NCBI GenBank assembly: GCA_022450595.1
Contig: JAKUPT010000017.1
Span: forward strand, 1 to 50,415
DNA: 50,415 nt
Direction: 5' to 3'
Source of the DNA: Bdellovibrionales bacterium
Lineage (GTDB): Bacteria; Bdellovibrionota; Bdellovibrionia; Bdellovibrionales; UBA1609
The stretch's first letter is position 1. Each line of letters starts with the position of its first letter. Positions 24,440 to 31,833 of this stretch are shown here, piece by piece. The notes beneath the pieces were generated by a model. The model was not told where the DNA came from. It did not search any database and worked only from the letters and a program-made list of their open reading frames with translations. A program made the position numbers and the translations under genes.

Positions 24440-25198
24440 TGTAGCGAAGCTAGTTGCAGATCAAACAGGTGAAAGTCCTGTAAAGGCAATTAACTAATGA
24501 GCCTTTTAGCCTGAGTCCTTACACATTAAGGTGACTTAAAGTGTAAATGCGGACTGACAATGCAGTGAGAATGTTCGTTCTCATTGCAGGCAAAGGAGTA
24601 GGTTGTAGCAAATGCGAACCGGTAAAGCCTTAAGTTATATCTGTTGGGAACGAACGACAGATGGCTCAAAGAGGGTCGAGCAATTAAAAGCGAAGACTCA
24701 TACTGATGGTGAAGATTAGTTGTAGGCAACCATCAGCCTCTTTAGAAGGTCAAAGGACGACATGCTCTGAATGATGCGCAATAAAAGCTCGGAACCACTT
24801 GTTGGTCACAGAAGGGCTCTAACTTCTGTAAAGGCTATTGAACAAGTTGGTGCTGATATTAATTTGGTGCCAACAAAATCAACGGCCAATTCTAACCAGT
24901 GGGGCAGTTGAGGCTGCTAAGCCTGTAAAAGGGCGAGAGTCTCTGGAGTCGAGTTATTTATAACTCCTGTGGTGGTAATTAGGAAGATACTCTTGATTAC
25001 TAAATTAAAGGTCAACTTTTAAGACTGCATGTATGTATAGAGCATAAAAAACTTAAGTGTAGTTTTAAAAAGGAATATCTTAATTGAAATGCCAGCTCTT
25101 GAGCCGGTCTGGGGAAATCCCAATGGCAGGTTCTAAACCCAAAGGCAGCGGAACCATTAAGTACATAAAAATACTTGATGCGCCACTGCCTTTTTTTT
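24440..25198 (+). ncRNA. Large structured noncoding RNA (about 750 nt), unassigned class
   Basis: No credible gene is found between the GST stop and the SDR start, although the sequence is less AT-rich than its surroundings. Read as plus-strand RNA it folds into a row of strong hairpins: 24465-24481; 24514-24555 (5+6+5 bp capped by GUGA); 24562-24587 (10 bp); 24601-24620; 24639-24662; 24668-24743 (7 bp enclosing an 8-bp stem); 24795-24850 (about 9 bp enclosing a 7-bp hairpin at 24808-24829); 24911-24924; and 24951-24966. A UGUAAAGGC-like segment follows several hairpins (24479, 24621, 24827 and 24924). It ends in a strong intrinsic terminator. It lacks the marks of RNase P RNA, tmRNA, SRP RNA or 6S RNA. 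The 5' end is approximate and no promoter is assigned. It could be a free RNA or a very long leader of the SDR gene. Confidence 0.75.
25144..25198 (+). terminator. Strong intrinsic terminator ending the noncoding RNA
   Basis: A GC-rich base stem GGCAGCGG/CCACTGCC (one C-A mismatch) carries a 9-bp upper stem CATTAAGTA/TACTTGATG and is followed by eight T. It ends 24 nt before the SDR start codon. Confidence 0.88.
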
Positions 25199-25222
25199 AT
25201 GATTTTTAAAAAGGAGAATTTT

Positions 25223-25996
25223 TTGGGGAAAGCAAAATTTGATTTTACGGACCAAGTCGTACTTGTAACAGGGGCTGCAATGGGAATTGGTCGCCAGGTT
25301 GCTGTGGATTTTGGTAAAGCTGGTGCTAAAGTAATTGTGTCAGATATTGATGCAGATAAGGCTCATGAAACAGTCAACCTTATTAATAAAGATCAAGGTG
25401 AGTCTATATTTATTAAATGTGATGTTTCAAAAGAAATGGACATAAAAAATCTTATTCAAAATATTATTGAAGAGTATGGACAATTGAACATAGCTTGTAA
25501 TAATGCAGGCATCGAGGGAACTGTTGCTCACATTGATCAGTGTTCCATTGAAAATTGGAACAATGTGATGCAGGTAAATTTAACCAGTGTGTTTTTATCA
25601 ATGAAATACGAAATACCAGAAATTCTCAAAGCCAAAGGTACAAAATCAATTGTAAATTTGTCTTCCATAGCCGGTCTTGTTGGTTTTGCTGGACTGCCGG
25701 CCTATGTGGCAAGTAAACACGGCGTGATTGGTCTTACTAAAAATGCAGCACTTGAATATGCCAATCAAAACTTAAGAGTGAATGCCATTTGCCCGGGGCC
25801 AATTAAAACGCCTATGTTGGATCGTATTACTCATAATAATCAAGATGAGGAAAAGGCTTTGTCGCAAGGAGTTCCATTAGGGCGTCTAGGTGATCCCGAA
25901 GAAGTGTCTTCTGCTATCTTATATTTATGCTCAGATCAAGCCAGTTATATTTCTGGTCAGGTTTTACCAATTGATGGTGGTTGGGTAACACAATAA
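25223..25996 (+). CDS. Short-chain dehydrogenase/reductase (classical SDR)
   Basis: This classical SDR has a nucleotide-binding loop VTGAAMGIGRQ, the NNAG motif, SIVNLSSIAG holding the catalytic Ser, the YVASK active-site Tyr/Lys, and NAICPGPIKTPM. The last segment VLPIDGGWVTQ is usual for the glucose-dehydrogenase/FabG-like group. The substrate is unknown. An ATG further upstream (25175) lies inside the terminator hairpin and cannot be the usual start. A TTG at 25223, 6 nt after a perfect AAGGAG, gives a normal-length protein of 257 residues. A terminator directly in front means the gene needs read-through or its own weak promoter. Confidence 0.9.
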   Translation: MGKAKFDFTDQVVLVTGAAMGIGRQVAVDFGKAGAKVIVSDIDADKAHETVNLINKDQGESIFIKCDVSKEMDIKNLIQNIIEEYGQLNIACNNAGIEGTVAHIDQCSIENWNNVMQVNLTSVFLSMKYEIPEILKAKGTKSIVNLSSIAGLVGFAGLPAYVASKHGVIGLTKNAALEYANQNLRVNAICPGPIKTPMLDRITHNNQDEEKALSQGVPLGRLGDPEEVSSAILYLCSDQASYISGQVLPIDGGWVTQ

Positions 25997-26083
25997 AGGT
26001 CTAAAAAATAAAAATAGCTTTCATTCTTTAAAAAAACTTTTAAAATAGTCAGACAAACAAAATATCATTAAAAGGAGATATTA

Positions 26084-26383
26084 ATGAAAGCACTACTTGC
26101 AACTTTAATTATTGCTTCGTTTTTTTCAGTGGGCTGCTCTCACTATGGCAAAAAACACCACAAACAGCATAAAAAACATTGGCAAATGATGGATGTAGAT
26201 AACGATGGTGCTGTTTCTGAAAAAGAGTTCAACACTTATCACACAAATAAATTTGAAAAAATGGATTCTGATAAAGATGGTAAAGTGACCAAAGAAGAAA
26301 AGCGTGCCTATATGAAGTCTAAAAAAAGTTGTGGCTGCGGCGATGACATGAAAAAAGGTAAAAAAGGCAAAAAATCTAAATAA
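26084..26383 (+). CDS. EF-hand calcium-binding lipoprotein
   Basis: This 99-residue lipoprotein (lipobox FFSVGC, Cys18) has a His/Lys-rich spacer (HYGKKHHKQHKKH) followed by two EF-hand loops, DVDNDGAVSEKEF and DSDKDGKVTKEE. Each has Asp at positions 1, 3 and 5 and Glu at position 12, so both should bind Ca2+. The C-terminus is SCGCGDDMKKGKKGKK, a Cys pair plus Lys-rich tail that could bind metal or nucleic acid. The protein is envelope-anchored. A perfect 15-bp terminator follows. An AAAGGAG site precedes the ATG. Confidence 0.85.
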   Translation: MKALLATLIIASFFSVGCSHYGKKHHKQHKKHWQMMDVDNDGAVSEKEFNTYHTNKFEKMDSDKDGKVTKEEKRAYMKSKKSCGCGDDMKKGKKGKKSK

Positions 26384-26396
26384 GTTAGGTAATCAA

Positions 26397-26431
26397 TTTA
26401 AAGCGGATCTGCGAAACAGATCCGCTTTAAA
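26397..26431. terminator. Bidirectional intrinsic terminator
   Basis: A perfect 15-bp stem TTTAAAGCGGATCTG/CAGATCCGCTTTAAA with the loop CGAAA lies between two convergent genes; AT-rich tracts flank it on both sides. Confidence 0.85.
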
Positions 26432-26432
26432 T

Positions 26433-27203
26433 TTATAATGTATTAAGCTCTGCTAATAATTTTTCCCAAGAATCTTTGTCCGCTTTTTTATCATATGCCA
26501 ATGGGAGATCAAACTTTTTGCCTTTTTTATCAGCCATTTTGTTTGTAAATCCATGTTTGGCACCTTCGTAATTAAAAAACTCATAATCAACTTTTGCAGT
26601 CTTCATTTCTTTTTTAAAGCTGTTTATGCTTTCTTTTTTTACCATCGGGTCGTCAGCTCCATTAAATACTAACACCTTTGGTTTAAATGTTTTTTTATCG
26701 GCTTTTATTTGACTGTCCAGCGAGCCATGGAAAGAGGCCACCAAATCTAAATCCACTCCAGAGCGTGCCATATTTAAAACAACACCACCACCAAAGCAGT
26801 ATCCAATTGCAGCAATTTTATCTGTATCTAAGTCATCTCTGGATTTTAAAATCTCTAAAGCTTTTTCAAATCGCTTTTTAGCTAGAGGAAAATCACCCAT
26901 TGCTTTTTGGGCAAACTTACCGGCTGTTTTGGGGTGACTCGCGGTTTTTCCATCACCATACATGTCAATCGACATGGCCACATATCCTTGTTTTGCTAAC
27001 ATTTTTGCGCGTTTTTTTGCATAGTCATTGTGACCCCACCATTCATGTACAATAAGCACACCAGGTTTTTTTTCACCTTCTTTAGCTCCGCTGGCAATAA
27101 AGCCTTCGTGATTTTGTCCTTCTACATCATAATTGATAGATTTTTTTTCCATACCAGCACAGGCCGTAAGTAAGGCAAATAAACACAGAGTTAATACTCT
27201 CAT
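26433..27203 (-). CDS. Dienelactone hydrolase-family lipoprotein
   Basis: This 256-residue alpha/beta hydrolase has a lipobox LLTAC near residue 15. The dienelactone hydrolase pattern is PGVLIVHEWWGHNDYAKKRA (HEWWG), then the nucleophile elbow AIGYCFGGGVVL with Cys in place of Ser. The acid is in FNGADDPM and the His in AKHGFTNK. Members hydrolyse lactones and esters. Most are cytosolic, so membrane anchoring is a variation, though such periplasmic forms occur. The gene stands alone, with the shared terminator at its end. Confidence 0.9.
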   Translation of the reverse strand: MRVLTLCLFALLTACAGMEKKSINYDVEGQNHEGFIASGAKEGEKKPGVLIVHEWWGHNDYAKKRAKMLAKQGYVAMSIDMYGDGKTASHPKTAGKFAQKAMGDFPLAKKRFEKALEILKSRDDLDTDKIAAIGYCFGGGVVLNMARSGVDLDLVASFHGSLDSQIKADKKTFKPKVLVFNGADDPMVKKESINSFKKEMKTAKVDYEFFNYEGAKHGFTNKMADKKGKKFDLPLAYDKKADKDSWEKLLAELNTL

Positions 27204-27362
27204 AAGTCTCTCCTTTTATTAGTTTGCATCAGTTTATATTTAAAACCTGACTAAAAACAATATGTTGAATTTAGCAATGCGGTAATTAGTCTAAGTGCTG
27301 TCTATTATTATTAATTCAAATTTAGGCTAGTAAGCCACTAAACTTTTAGTTATATTGCTAGT

Positions 27363-27818
27363 ATGAATTTTTGGGTAATGTGGATAACTTCTTTTTTAGT
27401 TTCATTTCTAGCCATGGAGTTTGTTGCTTGGTGGTTACACAAATATGTTATGCATGGCTTTTTGTGGGTCTTACATGAAGATCATCACATTATTAGAAAA
27501 GACAGAAAGTGGCAAAAAAACGATTTTTTTGCTTTGATGTTTGCCATTCCTAGTTTTTTTGCCATTTTATTTGGTGGTATCTACAACTGGCCTATTATTG
27601 AAGGCGCGGGTTTCGGTGTGACAGCTTATGGACTAGCTTATTTTTTAGTTCATGAAATAATCATTCACAGAAGGTGGAAGTGGTTTAACGTCAACAATAA
27701 ATATGTTTATGCCATCCGCCTTGCTCATGCTCATCATCATCAAGTTAAAACTAAAGAAGGTGCCAAAAACTTTGGAATGTTGGTGCCGCCACCAAACTAT
27801 TTAAAAACAAATAACTAA
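27363..27818 (+). CDS. crtZ: Beta-carotene 3-hydroxylase (CrtZ-type fatty acid hydroxylase superfamily)
   Basis: This 151-residue protein has four membrane helices and the di-iron histidine clusters HKYVMH (His26, His31), HEDHH (residues 38-42), HEIIIHRRW, and AHAHHHQ near the end. Length and motif order match CrtZ, which hydroxylates the beta-ionone rings of beta-carotene to zeaxanthin at the membrane. No other carotenoid genes (crtE, crtB, crtI, crtY) lie within the window, so it is an orphan. The stop overlaps the end of the MATE gene by 4 nt on the other strand. Confidence 0.9.
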   Translation: MNFWVMWITSFLVSFLAMEFVAWWLHKYVMHGFLWVLHEDHHIIRKDRKWQKNDFFALMFAIPSFFAILFGGIYNWPIIEGAGFGVTAYGLAYFLVHEIIIHRRWKWFNVNNKYVYAIRLAHAHHHQVKTKEGAKNFGMLVPPPNYLKTNN

Positions 27819-29218
27819 TACTTTCTATTAATCGTTTGCTGAATCGCTCTTCTTCCTGTTGGAGTAAAGTCCGTTGTAAAGTTTTTGATCCAGTTGGACC
27901 TTTGAAATACGACAAAAGAAATTATTGCACCTGTGATGTTGCTAATACAAAAGGCCCACCAAACACCTTTTACTCCAAGAGTGGTGTGATAAGAGAGTAT
28001 ATAAGCCAGAGGAAAGCGGAACATCCATAATGAGGCCATGGCTAATATCATAGCCAGTATTGTACTGCCACCTCCTCTTAGGGCTCCACTGATTACTTGT
28101 TGGATTCCAATGAGTCCAAAGGTAAAAGCAATCACTTTCATAAAGTAGGCCCCTTCGGTTTGAACGATGGGGTCGTTGGGCACAAAAATATTCATCAAAA
28201 AACCGGATGCAAAAAACAACACAACACCAATAGCCGTTAACACGGTAAAAATCATTTGCATGGCTCGCTTAGCCGTCTTTAAGGCTCTTTCATTCAGTCC
28301 GGCTCCAATGTTTTGCCCCACCATAGTAGATGTGGCCATTGAAAAGCCAAGTGCCGGTATTATGATAAAACTCAAAATTCTGGCAACAACCCCGTAAGCG
28401 GCAGTTCCAATCACACCAAAGCTTGTGACCACAAACATAATGACCAACATACTAAGCGCTCTGGTTGATTGTTCCGCAGAGGCGGGCAGTCCTAGGTTGA
28501 TGATTTTAATTACATCTTTCCAAACCGGTTTTAAGTTTCTGGGGCGAACGTGTATTCCGGATAGTCCTCGAAACATAAAAAACAATCCAAGTATTGCGGC
28601 AAAACCTTGTGTGATGATTGTGGCATAAGCCGCCCCATCAACACCTAGCTTTGGAAAAGGGCCATAACCATGGATAAGTATTGGATCTAAAAAGAAATTA
28701 AAGCACACAGCTATAAACACAAGTATAAAGGGGAGCTTTACATTTCCAATGCCCCGAAACAGCGATTGAAACATCATATAGGAGTACATAAAAAACAAGC
28801 CAATAAAAGAAATTTGTAAATAGCTGGTGGCCATTTTGGTGACGTTAGGTTCTGAGCCCATCATAGAAATAATAAAAGGTGTGGCAAAGTACCCAAGCAC
28901 TGAAAACACTAATGAAAAAACACCAGTGACAAGTAAGGTTTGTCCTGAATATTCATTCACTCTTTGTTGATCACCCTTGCCTGAAAACTGTGACACCAAA
29001 ACAGTGCCCGAAATGGCAAACCCAGCTCCCATCGAAATTAATAAAAATATCATAGGAAAAGACATAGCCACGGCAGCCACCGCCTGAGAGCTAATTCGTC
29101 CGACCCAAAACATATCAATCAAGTGATAGGTTGATTGTAAAATATTGGTTAGAACAATCGGTATAGAGAGTTTTAATAATCCGGCACTAACAGAGCCACG
29201 AAGCATTGATTGAGACAT
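27815..29218 (-). CDS. MATE family efflux transporter
   Basis: This 467-residue protein has twelve membrane helices in two six-helix halves, with the usual MATE opening (LLKLSIPIVLTNILQSTYHLIDMFWVG, shown in part: ILQSTYHLIDMFWVG), FAISGTVLVSQFSG and the second-half start GLPASAEQSTRA. MATE proteins export drugs, toxic metabolites or phenolics using Na+ or H+ gradients at the inner membrane. There are no motifs that decide the substrate or which of the DinF/NorM branches is meant. It overlaps crtZ by 4 nt tail to tail. Confidence 0.9.
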   Translation of the reverse strand: MSQSMLRGSVSAGLLKLSIPIVLTNILQSTYHLIDMFWVGRISSQAVAAVAMSFPMIFLLISMGAGFAISGTVLVSQFSGKGDQQRVNEYSGQTLLVTGVFSLVFSVLGYFATPFIISMMGSEPNVTKMATSYLQISFIGLFFMYSYMMFQSLFRGIGNVKLPFILVFIAVCFNFFLDPILIHGYGPFPKLGVDGAAYATIITQGFAAILGLFFMFRGLSGIHVRPRNLKPVWKDVIKIINLGLPASAEQSTRALSMLVIMFVVTSFGVIGTAAYGVVARILSFIIIPALGFSMATSTMVGQNIGAGLNERALKTAKRAMQMIFTVLTAIGVVLFFASGFLMNIFVPNDPIVQTEGAYFMKVIAFTFGLIGIQQVISGALRGGGSTILAMILAMASLWMFRFPLAYILSYHTTLGVKGVWWAFCISNITGAIISFVVFQRSNWIKNFTTDFTPTGRRAIQQTINRKY

Positions 29219-29276
29219 CTTATAAATATCTCAATGCCCTATAGGAAATACAAGGGGAAATCAAAAAAACAATCTT

Positions 29277-30158
29277 TTAGTCAAAAAACTTTTTGATGGG
29301 CTTATTTGTTTTTATACTTTCAAGTATTAACTGACTGGCGGGATTATTCTTTATATAAATTCCATAAATGTTAATATCTGATAAATCCTCAATAGCAATG
29401 CGTTTAAGTGTGCCAGATTGAATGTCTTCATGAATGCCTATTTCAGGAATCAGGACTAAAGAGTCATTGGCGTTCGCAAAAAAACGAAGCAGTGGTATAT
29501 CGTCAGTAAAAAGTTTATGTGTGATTTTTTCTCTAAGATTCTTAGGCACTATATTTTTAGTAACATCTATTTCATGGGGATATTTGAAACTATAGAAATT
29601 TATATTTTCTTTTAAGTTCTTTATTTCTTTTCCAGCAATACAAAGAGGACTATGTCCAATTTTTGTGTAGGATAATATATCTAAATCTTTTTTATGCGGA
29701 AGCTCTAACCCCACAATTAAATCACATTCATACCTTTTTAACTGCTTGGTGAGTTCAGTGAAAGACCCTGTGATCACGTTTATAGTTATGGCTTTATAAG
29801 TGTTTAAGATGGGAGAGATCAGCCTGTAAATATAGTTCCTGGAAACACCACCAACCACTCCAAGGTTAAGTTGACGTTTTTGAATATCATTGTTTTCATT
29901 TTTAAGTAAAAGATTTAACTCACGACTGTTTTGAAAAATGCTTTCTGCATATGACAGAACTTGAACACCTTCGTAGGTGGGCTCAAGGCTTCTTGTCGAG
30001 CGGTTTAAAAGCTTTTTATTAAAGTGGCTCTCAAGTTGTGAAACCTGTTCGCTGATGGCCGACTGTGACACATTCATTTTATGGGCTGCACGACTAAAAC
30101 CTGAATGTTTACAAACCATCCAAAATGCGTACAAATGCCTGAAATTTATCCATTCCAC
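29277..30158 (-). CDS. LysR-type regulator, divergent from icd
   Basis: The HTH reads RHLYAFWMVCKHSGFSRAAH followed by MNVSQSAISEQVSQLE, and the following wing LLNRSTRSLEPTYEG is typical of LysR. The effector domain has GVVGGVSRNYIYRL and lies on the C-terminal side. The start is put at a GTG at 30158 (293 residues, the usual length) because the longer frame adds 25 hydrophobic residues before the HTH and an AAGAGA site lies before the GTG. The sequence RHLYAFW resembles the NhaR group. It is read away from icd across a 90-nt gap, so it may control icd or itself. Confidence 0.88.
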   Translation of the reverse strand: MEWINFRHLYAFWMVCKHSGFSRAAHKMNVSQSAISEQVSQLESHFNKKLLNRSTRSLEPTYEGVQVLSYAESIFQNSRELNLLLKNENNDIQKRQLNLGVVGGVSRNYIYRLISPILNTYKAITINVITGSFTELTKQLKRYECDLIVGLELPHKKDLDILSYTKIGHSPLCIAGKEIKNLKENINFYSFKYPHEIDVTKNIVPKNLREKITHKLFTDDIPLLRFFANANDSLVLIPEIGIHEDIQSGTLKRIAIEDLSDINIYGIYIKNNPASQLILESIKTNKPIKKFFD

Positions 30159-30180
30159 TATATATCTCTTTTTTATATTA

Positions 30181-30196
30181 ATAATATAAGTATTAT
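30181..30196. promoter_or_regulatory. Palindrome in the LysR/icd intergenic region
   Basis: The 16-nt sequence ATAATA-taag-TATTAT is a perfect palindromic arm pair in the centre of the divergent promoter region, in the position expected for a LysR-type site. The region is so AT-rich that chance cannot be ruled out. Confidence 0.3.
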
Positions 30197-30248
30197 ATAT
30201 TTTACCGAAGTATAAAAAGCAAGATAGATTCACCCTCTAGGAGGTCAT

Positions 30249-31685
30249 ATGAAACAGAAAATTACAGTTGCCTATGGTGACGGCATTGGTCCAGAAATTA
30301 TGAATTCGTCGTTAACGATCCTGAAAGAGGCGGGAGCCGTCTTTGATGAAGATGTTATTGAGATTGGTGAGAAGGTCTATAAACAAGGTTACACCTCCGG
30401 TCTAAAAGATGAAGATTGGGATAAAATTGTAAATAATAAAGTTTTTTACAAAGCTCCTATCACCACTCCTCAGGGTGGCGGTTATAAGAGTTTGAACGTG
30501 ACCATCAGAAAGACCTTAGGGCTTTTTGCCAATGTTCGTCCGATTAAAACTTTAACACCTTTTGTTCACTCAAAACATGAAACCATAGATTCTGTAATTA
30601 TTCGTGAAAATGAAGAAGATCTTTACGCAGGTATTGAACACCGTCAAACCCAAGAAGTTTATCAGTGCTTAAAATTAATTTCACGCCCAGGTTCTGAAAA
30701 AATCGTCAGATATGCCTTTGAGTATGCTAAAAACAATGGCCGCAAAAAAGTCACATGCATGGTGAAAGATAATATTATGAAGCTTACCGATGGACTTTTT
30801 CATGAAGTGTTTAATGAGGTGGCTAAAGAGTACCCAGACATTGAAGCTGACAGATATATTGTAGATATCGGTATGGCTCGCTTTGCAGACAGCCCAGAGA
30901 TATTTGATGTGGTTGTTTTACCAAACCTTTATGGTGATATTTTAAGTGATATAGGAGCTCAAATTGCAGGGTCTGTAGGACTTGCTGGATCAAGTAATAT
31001 TGGTGAACACTGTGCTATGTTTGAGGCTATTCATGGCTCAGCTCCAGATATTGCAGGACAGTCGATTGCCAACCCGAGCGGATTACTAATGGGCGGTGTG
31101 ATGATGCTAAACCATTTAGGGCAAAACGACATTGCGGCTAGAGTTGAAAATGCATGGTTAAAAACATTAGAAGACGGTGTACATACAAAAGACATTTTTA
31201 GCCAAGAGCATAGTAAAATTGTCGCAAAAACAGAGGAATTCACTAAAGAGGTTATTAACCGATTGGGTGATGAGCCTAAGTTTTTAAAGCCTAAAAAGGT
31301 CATTAAAGGTAGTAAGCCTGTAGAAATTAAAACCAAAGAGTTTAAAAAACAAAAAAAAGAAATCGACGGCGTGGATATTTTTGTTTGTGAAGACAATCGT
31401 GACCCAGAGGCTTTAGCTGTAACCTTAAACAAGGCTGCTGAAAATCATGACTTAAAACTACAAATGATCACTAACCGTGGTGTTAAGGTTTATCCCAATG
31501 GAAATCCACATACATTTTGCACAGACCATTGGAGATGTCGCTTTAAGTTTGATAAGCAACCTAACACATCAGAGATTTATAAATTACTGATAACACTGAA
31601 TGAGCAAGGTGTGGATGTGATCAAAACTGAGAACTTATATCTTTTTGACACTAAGCCGGGCTACTCATTAGGGCAAGGTCAGTAG
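30249..31685 (+). CDS. icd: NADP-dependent isocitrate dehydrogenase, long Thermus/Rickettsia type
   Basis: This 478-residue enzyme shows the decarboxylating dehydrogenase core: VAYGDGIGPEIM, ITTPQGGGYKSLNVTIRKTL (substrate Ser/Asn and Arg contacts), RENEEDLYAGIEHR, VVLPNLYGDILSDIGAQIAG, and HGSAPDIAGQ in the cofactor loop. It catalyses the oxidative decarboxylation of isocitrate to 2-oxoglutarate. Compared with the E. coli enzyme it has an extra C-terminal domain of about 130 residues (IDGVDIFVCEDNRDPEALA to the end) after a lysine-rich linker, as in Thermus and Rickettsia ICDH. An AGGAGG site precedes the ATG. It is divergent from the LysR gene. Confidence 0.93.
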   Translation: MKQKITVAYGDGIGPEIMNSSLTILKEAGAVFDEDVIEIGEKVYKQGYTSGLKDEDWDKIVNNKVFYKAPITTPQGGGYKSLNVTIRKTLGLFANVRPIKTLTPFVHSKHETIDSVIIRENEEDLYAGIEHRQTQEVYQCLKLISRPGSEKIVRYAFEYAKNNGRKKVTCMVKDNIMKLTDGLFHEVFNEVAKEYPDIEADRYIVDIGMARFADSPEIFDVVVLPNLYGDILSDIGAQIAGSVGLAGSSNIGEHCAMFEAIHGSAPDIAGQSIANPSGLLMGGVMMLNHLGQNDIAARVENAWLKTLEDGVHTKDIFSQEHSKIVAKTEEFTKEVINRLGDEPKFLKPKKVIKGSKPVEIKTKEFKKQKKEIDGVDIFVCEDNRDPEALAVTLNKAAENHDLKLQMITNRGVKVYPNGNPHTFCTDHWRCRFKFDKQPNTSEIYKLLITLNEQGVDVIKTENLYLFDTKPGYSLGQGQ

Positions 31686-31700
31686 TAATTATGGTTCTAA

Positions 31701-31736
31701 GTTTTACCATCATCTTTTGTTAGGTGATGGTAAACA
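31701..31736 (+). terminator. Hairpin after icd
   Basis: A 10-bp stem TTTACCATCA/TGATGGTAAA with a 12-nt loop lies 15 nt after the stop. There is no T tract behind it, so it could be an mRNA 3'-end stabiliser or a weak terminator. Confidence 0.45.
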
Positions 31737-31833
31737 AAACTTAAAATTAAAAGTAGTAATTGATTCCTCTTGTTTGGTTGCCTGTGTTGATTTAAGTTTG
31801 TATTTTACTAAAAACTTTTGAAAGAGAAACTTA

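Noticed and set aside
24526-24729. 67-codon open frame on the minus strand inside the noncoding RNA region
   Set aside because: It has no ribosome binding site, its codons reflect the hairpin arms of the opposite strand, and it ends inside a stem. It is better explained by the RNA structure.
24440-25198. Complete group II intron, RNase P RNA, tmRNA or c-di-GMP riboswitch
   Set aside because: No GUGYG intron start or intron-encoded protein, no RNase P core segments such as GAGGAAAGUCC with ACAGNRA, no tRNA-like ends or tag frame with CCA, and no clear GEMM-I core. Only a domain-V-like hairpin remains, reported separately.
25175-25222. Upstream ATG as the start of the SDR gene
   Set aside because: It lies in the right arm of the terminator hairpin and lacks a ribosome binding site, while a TTG 48 nt later has a perfect AAGGAG at the right distance.
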